The notes under the pieces are model-generated. The model worked only from the letters and a program-made list of their open reading frames with translations. It did no database searches and was not told the origin of the DNA. A program made the position numbers and the translations under genes. Below are positions 29,151-37,599 of a DNA stretch of 64,000 bases, one piece after another. Positions within the stretch are counted from its first letter, which is position 1. Each line of letters starts with the position of its first letter. The DNA is taken from positions 1 to 64,000 of the forward strand of contig CAVSNS010000025.1 of NCBI GenBank assembly GCA_963729325.1, in the 5' to 3' direction. The DNA is from JABCYV01 sp963729325. Its GTDB lineage: Bacteria > Acidobacteriota > Terriglobia > Terriglobales > Acidobacteriaceae.

Positions 29151-30401
29151 TCATTTCACTGCAATCGCCGAAGGCTGACCTCTGGGCTGGCGTGCGCCGT
29201 TGACCAGGGTCACCGGTGTGCCCGATACGCTCAGGCCACCGATGGTCGAATCGAAACTAAAGATCGATATAGTGTTGGCTCCAATATTCGCGACGTAAAG
29301 ATAGTCAATTGTGCCCCCCGTGGCGGAAACAGTCGTGGTTCCAGCGCGAGAGGACACCCAAACCGGATGGTCTCCCGTGGAAATCGTCGCGGGACTGTCC
29401 GCGACTAGAACTCCGGTCCCAGCGCTGATCTTGTACTGTGAAACCTGGTTCGACCCATTGTCCACTACGTAGAGAAATCTGCCCGCGGAGTCGGTTGTGA
29501 CGGAAATCGGACCCAGGGCAGCCGGGAACGGCGAGCCTGCAATCGGACTGAGGCTCCCGTCCGGCGAGGATCCAGGAGTCACTGCGCAGGTCGCGGACTG
29601 CTTATCGCATACAGTGAACGCACTGACATTGCCGGAGCCCGAATTAGCCACATAGAGAAAGCTTCCATCGGGGCTTAGCGTGAGTGCTGAAGGTGTCATG
29701 CCGACCGGATAAGTCGCCAGAGGCGTCGTCAGCGCGCCTGAGCTGGGAATTGAAAAGACTGAGACTGTTCCGTCGAACTGGTTGGCAACGTATAAAAAGT
29801 TTCCTGAGAGACTCACAGCCACCGCGACCGGTCGGGTACTATTCTGCGCCGAGCCGGACGCGGTGATGAACGGCGAACCTGGCGCAGGGCTCAAGGTCGT
29901 GCCAGAAATGTTGAATACAGAAATTGTCCCGGACTTCGGGCTGCACTGGATGCCTTGATTCGCTACGAACAGATGTTTGCCAGCGGAATCGATCGCCATA
30001 CCCGACGGAATGATCCCAGCCGGCGTGCTGGTGTTGGCGGCAGTAAGTGTGCCGTCAGAATTGACCGTGTAAGCGTTGATGGTCCCTGTAGGTGGCGGAG
30101 TGCAAGGCGGGCTTGTTGGAATGTTGGGATTACTGTTGGCCACGAATAAGGCGTTTCCCGAGGGCGCGAGAATCATGGCCGTTGGCACCAACGGCAATTT
30201 GTCCGTAGCCACGCTGTTCCCGTTCGCCGTGAGCGCGCCCGTGCCCAACGCGACGCTAAAGGCTGAAACCGAGTTGTCACCTTGTGTAGTGACGAAAAGA
30301 GCGCCCGTACCCGATGACGATGAGCTAGTAGTGGAGCAACTTAGCAAACCGAGCACTGCCAGAGCCAGTAAGCCCGCAAAGAAAGCAAACTTCATCCCCA
30401 T
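29151..30401 (-). CDS. YncE-like seven-bladed beta-propeller lipoprotein
   Basis: 416 residues. A lipoprotein signal peptide with lipobox LLSC (Cys at ~22) is followed by a Ser-rich linker. The rest consists of blades with the lactonase/YncE pattern: GALFVTTQGDNSVSAF, HLFVANQGIQC, NFLYVANQFDGTVSVF, SFLYVANSGSGNVSAF, RFLYVVDNGSNQVSQY and DYLYVANIGANTISIF. The propeller is clear; whether it has lactonase activity is not. GGGAG lies just upstream of the start. It is convergent with lptFG. Confidence 0.87.
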   Translation of the reverse strand: MGMKFAFFAGLLALAVLGLLSCSTTSSSSSGTGALFVTTQGDNSVSAFSVALGTGALTANGNSVATDKLPLVPTAMILAPSGNALFVANSNPNIPTSPPCTPPPTGTINAYTVNSDGTLTAANTSTPAGIIPSGMAIDSAGKHLFVANQGIQCSPKSGTISVFNISGTTLSPAPGSPFITASGSAQNSTRPVAVAVSLSGNFLYVANQFDGTVSVFSIPSSGALTTPLATYPVGMTPSALTLSPDGSFLYVANSGSGNVSAFTVCDKQSATCAVTPGSSPDGSLSPIAGSPFPAALGPISVTTDSAGRFLYVVDNGSNQVSQYKISAGTGVLVADSPATISTGDHPVWVSSRAGTTTVSATGGTIDYLYVANIGANTISIFSFDSTIGGLSVSGTPVTLVNGARQPRGQPSAIAVK

Positions 30402-30604
30402 TCTTTCTCCCTGTATTTTTCTTGAGCGCTCAGACTCCCCGGCGAACCGACTCTATACACCGAAGTCCATTTTTTGCCTTCACTTGTGTATCAGGAATTC
30501 ATGGGTAAGAGCAAACTCGAAGAGCAAACTTCGCCGAGTGGTTGGAACCGGCATCAAGGAAGAAAGTTGCCCGGAAGATCATTCCGCGGGTGGACGGAAA
30601 TAGT

Positions 30605-32017
30605 TCAGTCGTGGCCCGTCTGCAGAACCGGGACTGTGGCTTGCTCTTGAGCCACTTCCACGGCGGCGCGAGGTAGGCGGATCTCGATCATTAAGCCCCC
30701 CTCGGGGCGGTTCGCCGCTTTTACCGTTCCGCCATGCAGCCGCACCGCGCGTTCGGTGATGGCCAGACCCAAGCCGACGCCACCTGTCTGGCGTCCGCGC
30801 GCATCGTCAATGCGATAAAACGGGCGGAACAATTTCTCCAGCGCCTCCTCTGGCACGCCAGGCCCAGAATCTGTGACCCTGATGACCGCCTCTTGACCAT
30901 TTGGCCCCTGTGCTGATTCGAGGCGGATCTGCACATCCGTGCCCTCTCTGGTGTAGCGCGTGGCATTGCGCACCACATTCTCAATCGCGCTATGCAATAG
31001 CATCGGAGCACCCATGACCCAGCAATCCTCTACGATCACGCGTTCCACACGGCAATTACGACTTTGGGCTTCATAGTCGGCGTCTTGTGCGATCCCCTCA
31101 AGCATTTCCGCGAGATGAATCGGCGATTTCTTCACCGCCTCACTGCTGTCCTCCATACGGGCAATGGTGAGCAGGCCGCCGATCAGCTCATTCAAGCGGC
31201 TTGATTCCAGATCGATGCGCTCTAAGGCGCTGTGCGCCGAAGGTCCCGAGCGCTGTCTGGCCAGCTCCAGCGCAACATTCAAACGTGCGAGCGGAGAGCG
31301 CAGTTCGTGGGAAATGTCGTTCAGCAGGCGGGCCTGAGCGTTTACGGATTTTTCCAGGCGCTCGGCCATGGCGTCGAAATCGCGCACCAGTTGAGCAATC
31401 TCGTCGCCTCCCCGCGCTGCCAAGCCACCGACTCGCGCGCTCAGATCACCGGCGGCCAAGCGCTGCGTCGCAGCGCGCAGGCGGACCACGGGAGCGGTCA
31501 TGTATCGCGCCAGAATGTAACAGACCAGACCTGAGCTGGCGACCGCTATCGAAATGACCAGCCAGAGCATCTGGTGCCAACCGAACCGTGGCTGCTCCGG
31601 AGGCAACTGAATGACCATGATGTAACGCTGTCCATCGGGCGCAGTCATGGACGGGCGCATGAACTGCATTGGCCCAAGCCGTCCCCAGAAGCTGTCGATG
31701 GTGTGCGTCTGACCCTTCTCAACCCGCTCAATCCACTCCGGCGGTTTGCGCCCAGTCACTTCCTGTCCTTGCTCATTGAAGAGAAATGCCCACAAGTGAT
31801 GCGAGTCGCGCAAGCTTCGCATATAACGGCGGGCCTCTTCCGGACCGCCATTTTGGTAGGCTTGTACGGCCTGGTTGAGGAACTCTGTCTGTTGGGACTC
31901 AGCCACCGGGTTCTCGCGAGGCGGACGTATGGCCAGGGTTATAAGAATCGCCAACACCAGAAACAAAGCGAGAGCCAGCCAGTACGACAGAAAGATTTTC
32001 AGAAACAGGCTTCTCAT
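30605..32017 (-). CDS. Sensor histidine kinase, CpxA-like
   Basis: 470 residues. The order is: N-terminal helix (10-30), periplasmic domain (~32-150), second helix (~152-172), HAMP (MTAPVVRLRAATQRLAAGDLSARV), HisKA with phospho-acceptor His237 in DISHELRSPLARL, and HATPase with the N box (ENVVRNATRYT), D-S-G-P-G and the G box GVGLGLAI. The architecture and the ELRSPLARLNVALELAR segment match CpxA-type kinases. It overlaps its response regulator by 4 bases. The neighbouring Spy-like gene supports an envelope-stress role. Confidence 0.92.
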   Translation of the reverse strand: MRSLFLKIFLSYWLALALFLVLAILITLAIRPPRENPVAESQQTEFLNQAVQAYQNGGPEEARRYMRSLRDSHHLWAFLFNEQGQEVTGRKPPEWIERVEKGQTHTIDSFWGRLGPMQFMRPSMTAPDGQRYIMVIQLPPEQPRFGWHQMLWLVISIAVASSGLVCYILARYMTAPVVRLRAATQRLAAGDLSARVGGLAARGGDEIAQLVRDFDAMAERLEKSVNAQARLLNDISHELRSPLARLNVALELARQRSGPSAHSALERIDLESSRLNELIGGLLTIARMEDSSEAVKKSPIHLAEMLEGIAQDADYEAQSRNCRVERVIVEDCWVMGAPMLLHSAIENVVRNATRYTREGTDVQIRLESAQGPNGQEAVIRVTDSGPGVPEEALEKLFRPFYRIDDARGRQTGGVGLGLAITERAVRLHGGTVKAANRPEGGLMIEIRLPRAAVEVAQEQATVPVLQTGHD

Positions 32018-32733
32018 TGGCCGCCGCTCCTGACCCTGTCCTGAGGACGCGCAAAAATGTAGCCCACTCCGCGAACCGTCTTGATGTGATCCCCGCCAGC
32101 ATCGGAATCGCCCAGCTTCTTGCGAATCTTGCTGACATGCATGTCAATGCTGCGATCGAAGGGAGAGAATTTACGGCTCAGCACCAGGTCCACCAGCCGC
32201 TCGCGGGGCACAACCCTTCCCGCCTCGCGCAACAAGGCTTGCAACAAATTGAACTCCACCGAAGTCAACTCTACCGGCTTGCCCTTCTGGTGGACGGTGC
32301 GCGTACCTGCATCCAGCTCAACGTCACCCACGCGGAGGATTTCCGGTGCCAGAGGTGCGCCCGTCGCTTCGGTTCGGGTGCGCCGGAGAATGGCTCGAAT
32401 GCGCGCCACCAGCTCGCGCGGATTGAAAGGCTTGGGGAGATAATCGTCGGCGCCGATTTCCAGGCCAACGATGCGATCGACGTCCTGGCCGCGAGCCGTG
32501 AGGAGCAACACCGGGATTCGGGAGGTATTGCGCATTCGTCGCAGGACGTCGAATCCGTTTAATCCCGGCAACATTACGTCTAGCACAATCAGCGAATGAT
32601 CTCCGCTTAAGGCTCGCTCCAGACCTCGCGTCCCATCATGCACACACTCAACCTGAAAGCCTTCCGGTGTGAGATATTCTCCGACCAGACCGCAAAGCTC
32701 AACATCGTCGTCGATGACCAGGATGCGTTCCAC
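32014..32733 (-). CDS. OmpR-family response regulator, CpxR-like
   Basis: 239 residues. A receiver domain (IDDD at 8-10, phospho-acceptor Asp52 in VLDVMLPG, Lys101 in LPKPFNPREL) is followed by a winged-helix DNA-binding domain (VELTSVEFNLLQALLREAGRVVPRERL, then DRSIDMHVSKIRKKLG). It is the first gene of a two-gene unit with the kinase. GTAAA-type direct repeats, as bound by CpxR in enterobacteria, lie upstream between this gene and the divergent Spy-like gene. Confidence 0.92.
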   Translation of the reverse strand: MERILVIDDDVELCGLVGEYLTPEGFQVECVHDGTRGLERALSGDHSLIVLDVMLPGLNGFDVLRRMRNTSRIPVLLLTARGQDVDRIVGLEIGADDYLPKPFNPRELVARIRAILRRTRTEATGAPLAPEILRVGDVELDAGTRTVHQKGKPVELTSVEFNLLQALLREAGRVVPRERLVDLVLSRKFSPFDRSIDMHVSKIRKKLGDSDAGGDHIKTVRGVGYIFARPQDRVRSGGQ

Positions 32734-32816
32734 ACGCTCTTTTATTGTAATCGGAGTTCAACAACAAGTGGACGCATGAAGGGCGTAAAGAATTGTCAAT
32801 CTATGAGTTGGCAGAC

Positions 32817-32852
32817 TTTACAAAACTTTACTTCGGTTGACTGACTCTTTAC
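32817..32852 (-). promoter_or_regulatory. CpxR-box-like direct repeats between the two-component genes and the spy-like gene
   Basis: On the minus strand the sequence GTAAAGTTTTGTAAAG lies at 32816-32831, that is GTAAA-N5-GTAAA, the consensus spacing known for E. coli CpxR boxes. A third GTAAA (minus strand) lies at 32848-32852, 21 bp from its neighbour, so all three fall on one helix face. A plus-oriented GTAAA occurs at 32785-32789. The site is between divergent genes and could regulate both. Confidence 0.6.
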
Positions 32853-32909
32853 CGCTGTCGGTCTGAGAAAATGTTTCTAATGTAGAGAAAGCTAGTCCCG
32901 GGAGGGCTC

Positions 32910-33386
32910 ATGAAATCAACTCGCATCAAGCTAATGGCTATCACGCTTGCTCTCACGCTCACGGCAGCGGTTGCAGTGTCGCAGACCGTCAAGCCCGTCC
33001 AAATGCACGGCGATGAGATGTTTGGCGGACACATGCTGAACTTTTTTGTCGACTATCTCAATCTCACCGACGCGCAACAGACGCAAATGAAGGACATCCT
33101 CGCTAAAGAAAAGCCGACAATTCAGCCGCTGATACAGCAGGTAGCGCAAAGCCATCATCAATTGCGCGCACTAGAAATGAGCGGCAACTTCGACGAAACC
33201 AAAGCTCGCGCTTTGGTCGCACAGCAGTCCGCGAATATCACGGAACTGATCGTGCAGAAGGCGCGCATCGAGTCCGAGTTGTTCCAGGTGCTGACTCCGG
33301 AACAAAAGACCACGATGACCCAGTTCATGCAACGCCGCGAGCAGAGGTTCGCGCAACACATGCAGGGCCAGACCCAGAGCCAGTAA
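32910..33386 (+). CDS. Spy/CpxP-family periplasmic protein (LTxxQ)
   Basis: 158 residues. Signal peptide MKSTRIKLMAITLALTLTAAVAVS. The mature part is helical with two LTxxQ motifs (LTDAQQTQM and LTPEQKTTM), the signature of Spy/CpxP proteins, and the His/Met-containing linker HGDEMFGGHM. These proteins act as periplasmic chaperones or sensor-kinase inhibitors. It is divergent from the CpxRA-like pair, the same arrangement as cpxP/cpxRA in enterobacteria, with CpxR-box-like repeats between. Confidence 0.88.
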   Translation: MKSTRIKLMAITLALTLTAAVAVSQTVKPVQMHGDEMFGGHMLNFFVDYLNLTDAQQTQMKDILAKEKPTIQPLIQQVAQSHHQLRALEMSGNFDETKARALVAQQSANITELIVQKARIESELFQVLTPEQKTTMTQFMQRREQRFAQHMQGQTQSQ

Positions 33387-33463
33387 CGCCACCGTCCGAT
33401 GCGGGATAGAAAGCTTTCTCATCGCGGGTTTCAGGCAGGCAGCTGAGAAAGGAAGGTGTTGTC

Positions 33464-33688
33464 GTGGCGACTTCAGCGGTCGTTGGAAATCGGGATTTGG
33501 TTCGCGCCGTTGCCGCGGAAATGGCGATTGGGGTTGAGAACGCCGTGGAGTGTTGGCTGTCGCAGATCGACCGGGCATTGACTGACGTGCACCTGACTAC
33601 GCTCGGACGGCTGAATGCAGTCAACGAGATTCTCGACAAATATAAGCGTCTGACCGGTAAAACCCAACTGGCTTGCCGCCGGGCCTGA
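33464..33688 (+). CDS. Small hypothetical protein
   Basis: 74 residues from a GTG with GGAAGG seven bases upstream. The sequence is predicted helical (VRAVAAEMAIGVENAVECWLSQIDRAL; LGRLNAVNEILDKYKRL) with a basic Cys-containing end. No domain recognised. The good ribosome binding site and helical pattern support a real gene. Confidence 0.5.
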   Translation: MATSAVVGNRDLVRAVAAEMAIGVENAVECWLSQIDRALTDVHLTTLGRLNAVNEILDKYKRLTGKTQLACRRA

Positions 33689-33713
33689 GTCGTCCGCCAC
33701 TATGGGGTCTCTT

Positions 33714-33824
33714 ATGGACGCCTTTTATTCCTACGTGATCAGCTCGAGTTGGATTTTCCTTTTAGGTTGGATTGTTCTCTTGGTGGTCGCTGGCGTTATT
33801 ACATTTCGCCGCGACTTATCGTAG
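33714..33824 (+). CDS. Very small single-helix membrane protein (36 aa)
   Basis: An open frame from ATG 33714 reads MDAFYSYVISSSWIFLLGW, continues with a hydrophobic stretch (IVLLVVAGVI) and ends TFRRDLS. It would be one membrane-spanning helix with a positively charged end. It starts 26 bp after the previous small gene and precedes the ABC exporter. A GGGGTCT stretch upstream is a poor ribosome site, so confidence is moderate. Confidence 0.4.
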   Translation: MDAFYSYVISSSWIFLLGWIVLLVVAGVITFRRDLS

Positions 33825-33957
33825 CAGCGGCTTTGGGCGGCGCCGGATTCATGCCGGATAAACTCCCGCTCTAGGCTGGGGTACCGACCAGAATGACCTA
33901 ACGTCGCCAGGGCAATTCTGAAGCCATCGCTGCTAGAATCGCATCTACCAATAGCAC

Positions 33958-35712
33958 ATGCTGCCCAAAAGCCTGCGTCCACTGTTTCCTTACCTGAAGA
34001 AGTACCGCCTGAGTTTCGCGGTGGGTACGATCTGCGTGCTGTGCAACAACGGCGTCTGGATTCTTTTTCCCCAGGTGATCCGGCGGGCGGTAGACGATCT
34101 TCACCTTGGGGTCACGCGCCACAAATTGTGGATCTATGCGCTGCTGCTGCTGGCGGTGGCGGCAGTCAAAGGCATTTTTCAGTTTCTGACCCGCTGGATC
34201 ATGATCGGTATTTCGCGCGAGATTGAGTTTGACCTGCGTAATGATCTGTTCCGGCACCTCGAAAGCCTGTCTTATTCCTACTATCAGCGTACCCGCACCG
34301 GCGACATTATGGCCCGCGCCACCAACGACCTTAACGCGGTGCGCATGCTGCTGGGTCCCGCCATCATGTACTCGGCGAACACGATTGTGTTCACCGCCGG
34401 CGCCCTGGCTTTCATGCTTTCGATCAGCCCCCGGTTGACCCTTTATGCGTTCCTGCCCCTGCCCTTCGTGAGTGTCGTGGTGCAGTATTTTGGACGCCGA
34501 ATTCACGAGCGCTTTGAACGAATCCAGGCGATGTTTTCCGAAATTTCGGCTCGCGCCCAGGAAAACTTTTCCGGTGCCCGCGTGGTTCGTGCTTATGTGC
34601 AGGAGGAGCCCGAGATTGCGGCTTTTGAAACCTCTAACAAGGAGTACATTGCTCGCAGCCTCAAGCTCGTACGGCTGATGGGGATGCTCTGGCCCACGCT
34701 GGAGACCATGCTTGGGTTCGCTATTGTCCTGGTGCTCTGGCTCGGCGGACGCGAAGTCCTTTACGGCCGCATCACTGTGGGCGGTTTTGTGGCTTTCAAT
34801 ACCTACATGGTGCAGCTCACCTGGCCGATCATCGCGCTGGGATGGGTGATCAATATTTTCCAGCGCGGCACGGCCTCTATGGCGCGCATCAACGAAATCC
34901 TCACGGAGAAGCCGGAGATCGAGGATGCTCCTGCGATAAAAGCCGCGGGTGCCCCCACAACACATCTTCGCGGAGATATCGAGTTCCGCGGGCTGAACTT
35001 CGCTTACAACGGAGCGACAATTCTGCACGACGTCAACCTCTACGTTCCAGCGGGCAGCAGTCTCGCGATCGTTGGCCCTACAGGCTCGGGAAAAACCACG
35101 CTGGTGAGCCTGATTCCGCGCATTTACGACGCTGCGCCAGGGACTGTCTTGATTGATGGCCGCCCGATCCGCGAATATCCCCTGGAGTTTTTGCGGCACC
35201 AGATCGGCTTCGTGCCTCAGGAGACTTTTCTTTTCAGCGAGACTGTTCGCGAAAACATTGCCTTCGGCAACGTGGACGCAAGCGATGAGCAGGTGCGCTC
35301 GGCGGCGCAAGCCGCCAGCATTGCGGCTGATATCGAGAGTTTCCCCGAGCAATATCAAACTTTGGTGGGCGAGCGCGGCATAACTCTCTCGGGCGGACAG
35401 AAGCAGCGTACGGCGATTGCGCGTGCCATTATCCGCGACCCGCGTATTCTGGTCCTCGATGACGCGCTTTCCAGCGTGGACACTCACACCGAAGACAAGA
35501 TTCTCAATCATTTGCGTGAAGTCATGCGCGATCGGACTACCATCTTCATTTCGCACCGCGTCTCTACGGTTCGCAACGCAGACATGATCGCCGTGCTGCA
35601 TGGCGGACGGATCGTGGAGCTGGGGACTCACGACCAGCTACTTACACTGAATGGTTACTATTCGGACCTCTACAATAAGCAATTGCTGGAAGAGGAACTG
35701 GCCGAAGTTTAG
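33958..35712 (+). CDS. ABC exporter, MsbA/multidrug type (fused membrane and ATPase domains)
   Basis: 584 residues, intact. Six helices (residues ~15-300), including SYYQRTRTGDIMARATNDLNAVR, are followed by the ATPase: Walker A GPTGSGKTTL (~370), Q-loop FVPQETFLF, signature LSGGQKQR, Walker B ILVLDDALSSVD, and H-loop FISHRVSTV. It is a half-transporter that dimerises and exports lipids or drugs. The exact substrate cannot be read from the sequence. Start ATG 33958 (MLPKSLRPLFPYLKKYR). Confidence 0.93.
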   Translation: MLPKSLRPLFPYLKKYRLSFAVGTICVLCNNGVWILFPQVIRRAVDDLHLGVTRHKLWIYALLLLAVAAVKGIFQFLTRWIMIGISREIEFDLRNDLFRHLESLSYSYYQRTRTGDIMARATNDLNAVRMLLGPAIMYSANTIVFTAGALAFMLSISPRLTLYAFLPLPFVSVVVQYFGRRIHERFERIQAMFSEISARAQENFSGARVVRAYVQEEPEIAAFETSNKEYIARSLKLVRLMGMLWPTLETMLGFAIVLVLWLGGREVLYGRITVGGFVAFNTYMVQLTWPIIALGWVINIFQRGTASMARINEILTEKPEIEDAPAIKAAGAPTTHLRGDIEFRGLNFAYNGATILHDVNLYVPAGSSLAIVGPTGSGKTTLVSLIPRIYDAAPGTVLIDGRPIREYPLEFLRHQIGFVPQETFLFSETVRENIAFGNVDASDEQVRSAAQAASIAADIESFPEQYQTLVGERGITLSGGQKQRTAIARAIIRDPRILVLDDALSSVDTHTEDKILNHLREVMRDRTTIFISHRVSTVRNADMIAVLHGGRIVELGTHDQLLTLNGYYSDLYNKQLLEEELAEV

Positions 35713-35739
35713 AGCAGGTTCAAGGTCCCTCAGCTGGTT

Positions 35740-35790
35740 GTCATCCCGAGCGAAGCGAGAGCCTGCCCTGAGCGAAGTCGAAGGGGATCT
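35740..35790. repeat. Dispersed GCGAAG-type intergenic repeat
   Basis: It consists of GTCATCCCGAGCGAAGCGAG followed by CCTGAGCGAAGTCGAAGGGG, lying between two genes. The core CCTGAGCGAAGTCGAAGG recurs at 47108-47125, and a degenerate TCGGGATGACA copy occurs near 12349. Such repeats are common between genes in bacteria of this type; function unknown. Confidence 0.7.
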
Positions 35791-35802
35791 GCATTTCACC
35801 GC

Positions 35803-36484
35803 ATGAAGCGAGTAGCTATCCCCGAGTTGCTCGATACCGACTCCGGCACACCTGCTGAAATCGCCGGATCGCTTTCCGATCTGCGCTGGTTCAACCAACG
35901 GTTTGGAGGCATCGCTACTGCCGAATCCATGATCCGGTACGTGGCTGGGAAGCTAGGCGTCTCTTGTCTTTCCCTTCTGGAGGTCGCGGCCGGCTCCGGC
36001 TATGTACCGGAAACCGCGCGTGAAAATCTCAAGCACGACGGACTGCGGTTGGAAATTACCTTGCTAGATCGCGCCCGGTCACACCTTAACGGCGCAGACT
36101 GGGATGGCGGAAACCGGGCTGTTGTCGGCGATGCGCTGGCGCTGCCTTTTCTGGACTCAAGTTTCGACTTGGTTAGCTCCACGCTATTCGCCCACCACCT
36201 CGGTCCTGCGCAACTCGTGCAATTCGTCGACGAAAGTCTTCGAGTATGCCGAGGCGCCGTGCTGATAAACGATTTGGTGCGGCATCCTTTGCATCTCGCG
36301 TTAGCCTACGCGGGCTCGCCTCTTTATCAGAGCCGCCTTACGCGTCACGACGCGCCGGCCTCGGTTCACCAAGCCTACACATCCGCCGAGATGCGCTCGC
36401 TACTCGCTCAAACGATCAGCCGCGCGAGTGGACCTCACTCGCCATTATCTGTTCCGCATGGGTGTGATTGCGTGGAAGCGATAA
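35803..36484 (+). CDS. SAM-dependent methyltransferase (frameshift near the end)
   Basis: About 226 residues. Methyltransferase motif I is LLEVAAGSGYVPETA; motif II-like sequence is VVGDALALPFLDSSFDLVSST; then LRVCRGAVLINDLVRHPLHLALA. Near 36425 an extra base shifts the frame. The correct ending is RVDLTRHYLFRMGVIAWKR with stop TAA at 36482-36484, overlapping the ATG of the next gene (TAATG). Without correction the frame runs on into the FAD protein and mimics a 593-residue fusion. The substrate is unknown; in other genomes this pair flanks type III polyketide synthase genes, none of which is seen here. Confidence 0.85.
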
Positions 36485-37584
36485 TGATCTACGATTTGAT
36501 CGTCATCGGCGGCGGACCGGCAGGTACCTCGGCCGCTATCACCGCTGCCCGCAGTGGCGCCCGCGTCCTTCTGCTTGAGCGTGGACAATTTCCTCGCCAT
36601 AAAGTCTGCGGCGAGTTCGTATCCGCCGAATCGCTGGACTTGCTCGCGACGCTCCTTGATTCCTCACAATCGGCGCTGTTGCACGACGCGGTTCGTATTC
36701 CTCAGGCTCGCCTTTACCTCGACGGCCGCTTACTCACGACCGCAATCAATCCGCCAGCCGCAAGCATTGCGCGCCTCAATCTCGATGCCGCGCTCTGGCA
36801 TTCCGCGGAGCGCACTGGCGTGGATTCCCGCCAGCGGGTTACGGTACAGGACATTGCGGGCACTGGTCCTTTCCGCGTCATGACTATGGCAGGAGAGTTT
36901 GAGACGCGTGCCGTCATCAACGCCTCGGGACGCTGGTCAAACCTGAATGCACCGACCTCAGACAATGGATCTTCCGGCGAGAGATGGCTGGGCCTGAAAG
37001 CCCACTTCGCGGAGGCGGCCGCGGAAGCTTCAGTGGATCTCTATTTCTTCGACGGTGGCTACTGCGGCGTGCAACCGGTGAATCTTAATGAACAGAAAGG
37101 AAAGATGGGACGCGTCAACGCTTCGGCCATGGTGCGTGCTGATGTCGCCAGCAGCCTGTCCGAGGTCTTGCTCTGCCATCCTCAGCTACGCGATCGCAGT
37201 CACATATGGAAACCGCTGAGCAATCCAGTAAGTACATCCCCGCTGATATTCCGCAATCCTCAGCCTGAACGAAATGGCGTGCTAATGGCTGGTGATGCGG
37301 TCGCCTTTGTCGATCCTTTCATCGGGGACGGAATCTCGCTTGCCTTGCGGAGTGGCTCACTGGCTGCCCAGTGCCTGGTCTCGTTCTTCCGCGGGCAGAC
37401 CTCACTCTCCGAGGCAGCCCGCGCTTATAGCGAGACCTACCAGCAGCAACTGGCCTCCGTTTTCCGTGCCTCTTCGCGGATTCGGCAGATGCTGGACTTA
37501 CCGCGCAGTGTGCGCAGACCAGTGCTGTCCGTACTGGAGAAAGTTCCAGCGGTCACCGATTATCTGGTGAGAAAAACCAGGTAG
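36484..37584 (+). CDS. FAD-dependent oxidoreductase, geranylgeranyl-reductase-like
   Basis: About 366 residues. The Rossmann FAD motif is MIYDLIVIGGGPAGTSAA, followed by the family-specific HKVCGEFVSAESLDLL, a central substrate domain, and the second FAD motif VLMAGDAVAFVDPFIGDGISLALRSG. It belongs to the geranylgeranyl reductase/halogenase-like flavoprotein family. The start codon overlaps the stop of the upstream methyltransferase, implying coupled translation and a joint pathway, possibly modification of a lipid or polyketide quinone (inference). Confidence 0.88.
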   Translation: MIYDLIVIGGGPAGTSAAITAARSGARVLLLERGQFPRHKVCGEFVSAESLDLLATLLDSSQSALLHDAVRIPQARLYLDGRLLTTAINPPAASIARLNLDAALWHSAERTGVDSRQRVTVQDIAGTGPFRVMTMAGEFETRAVINASGRWSNLNAPTSDNGSSGERWLGLKAHFAEAAAEASVDLYFFDGGYCGVQPVNLNEQKGKMGRVNASAMVRADVASSLSEVLLCHPQLRDRSHIWKPLSNPVSTSPLIFRNPQPERNGVLMAGDAVAFVDPFIGDGISLALRSGSLAAQCLVSFFRGQTSLSEAARAYSETYQQQLASVFRASSRIRQMLDLPRSVRRPVLSVLEKVPAVTDYLVRKTR

Positions 37585-37599
37585 GCGAGGCGGCCGACT

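Noticed and set aside
33898..35631. 577-codon open frame antisense to the ABC exporter
   Set aside because: The sense strand encodes an unmistakable exporter with all ATPase motifs; the antisense product is Arg/His/Gln-rich without domains, a shadow of GC-rich codons.
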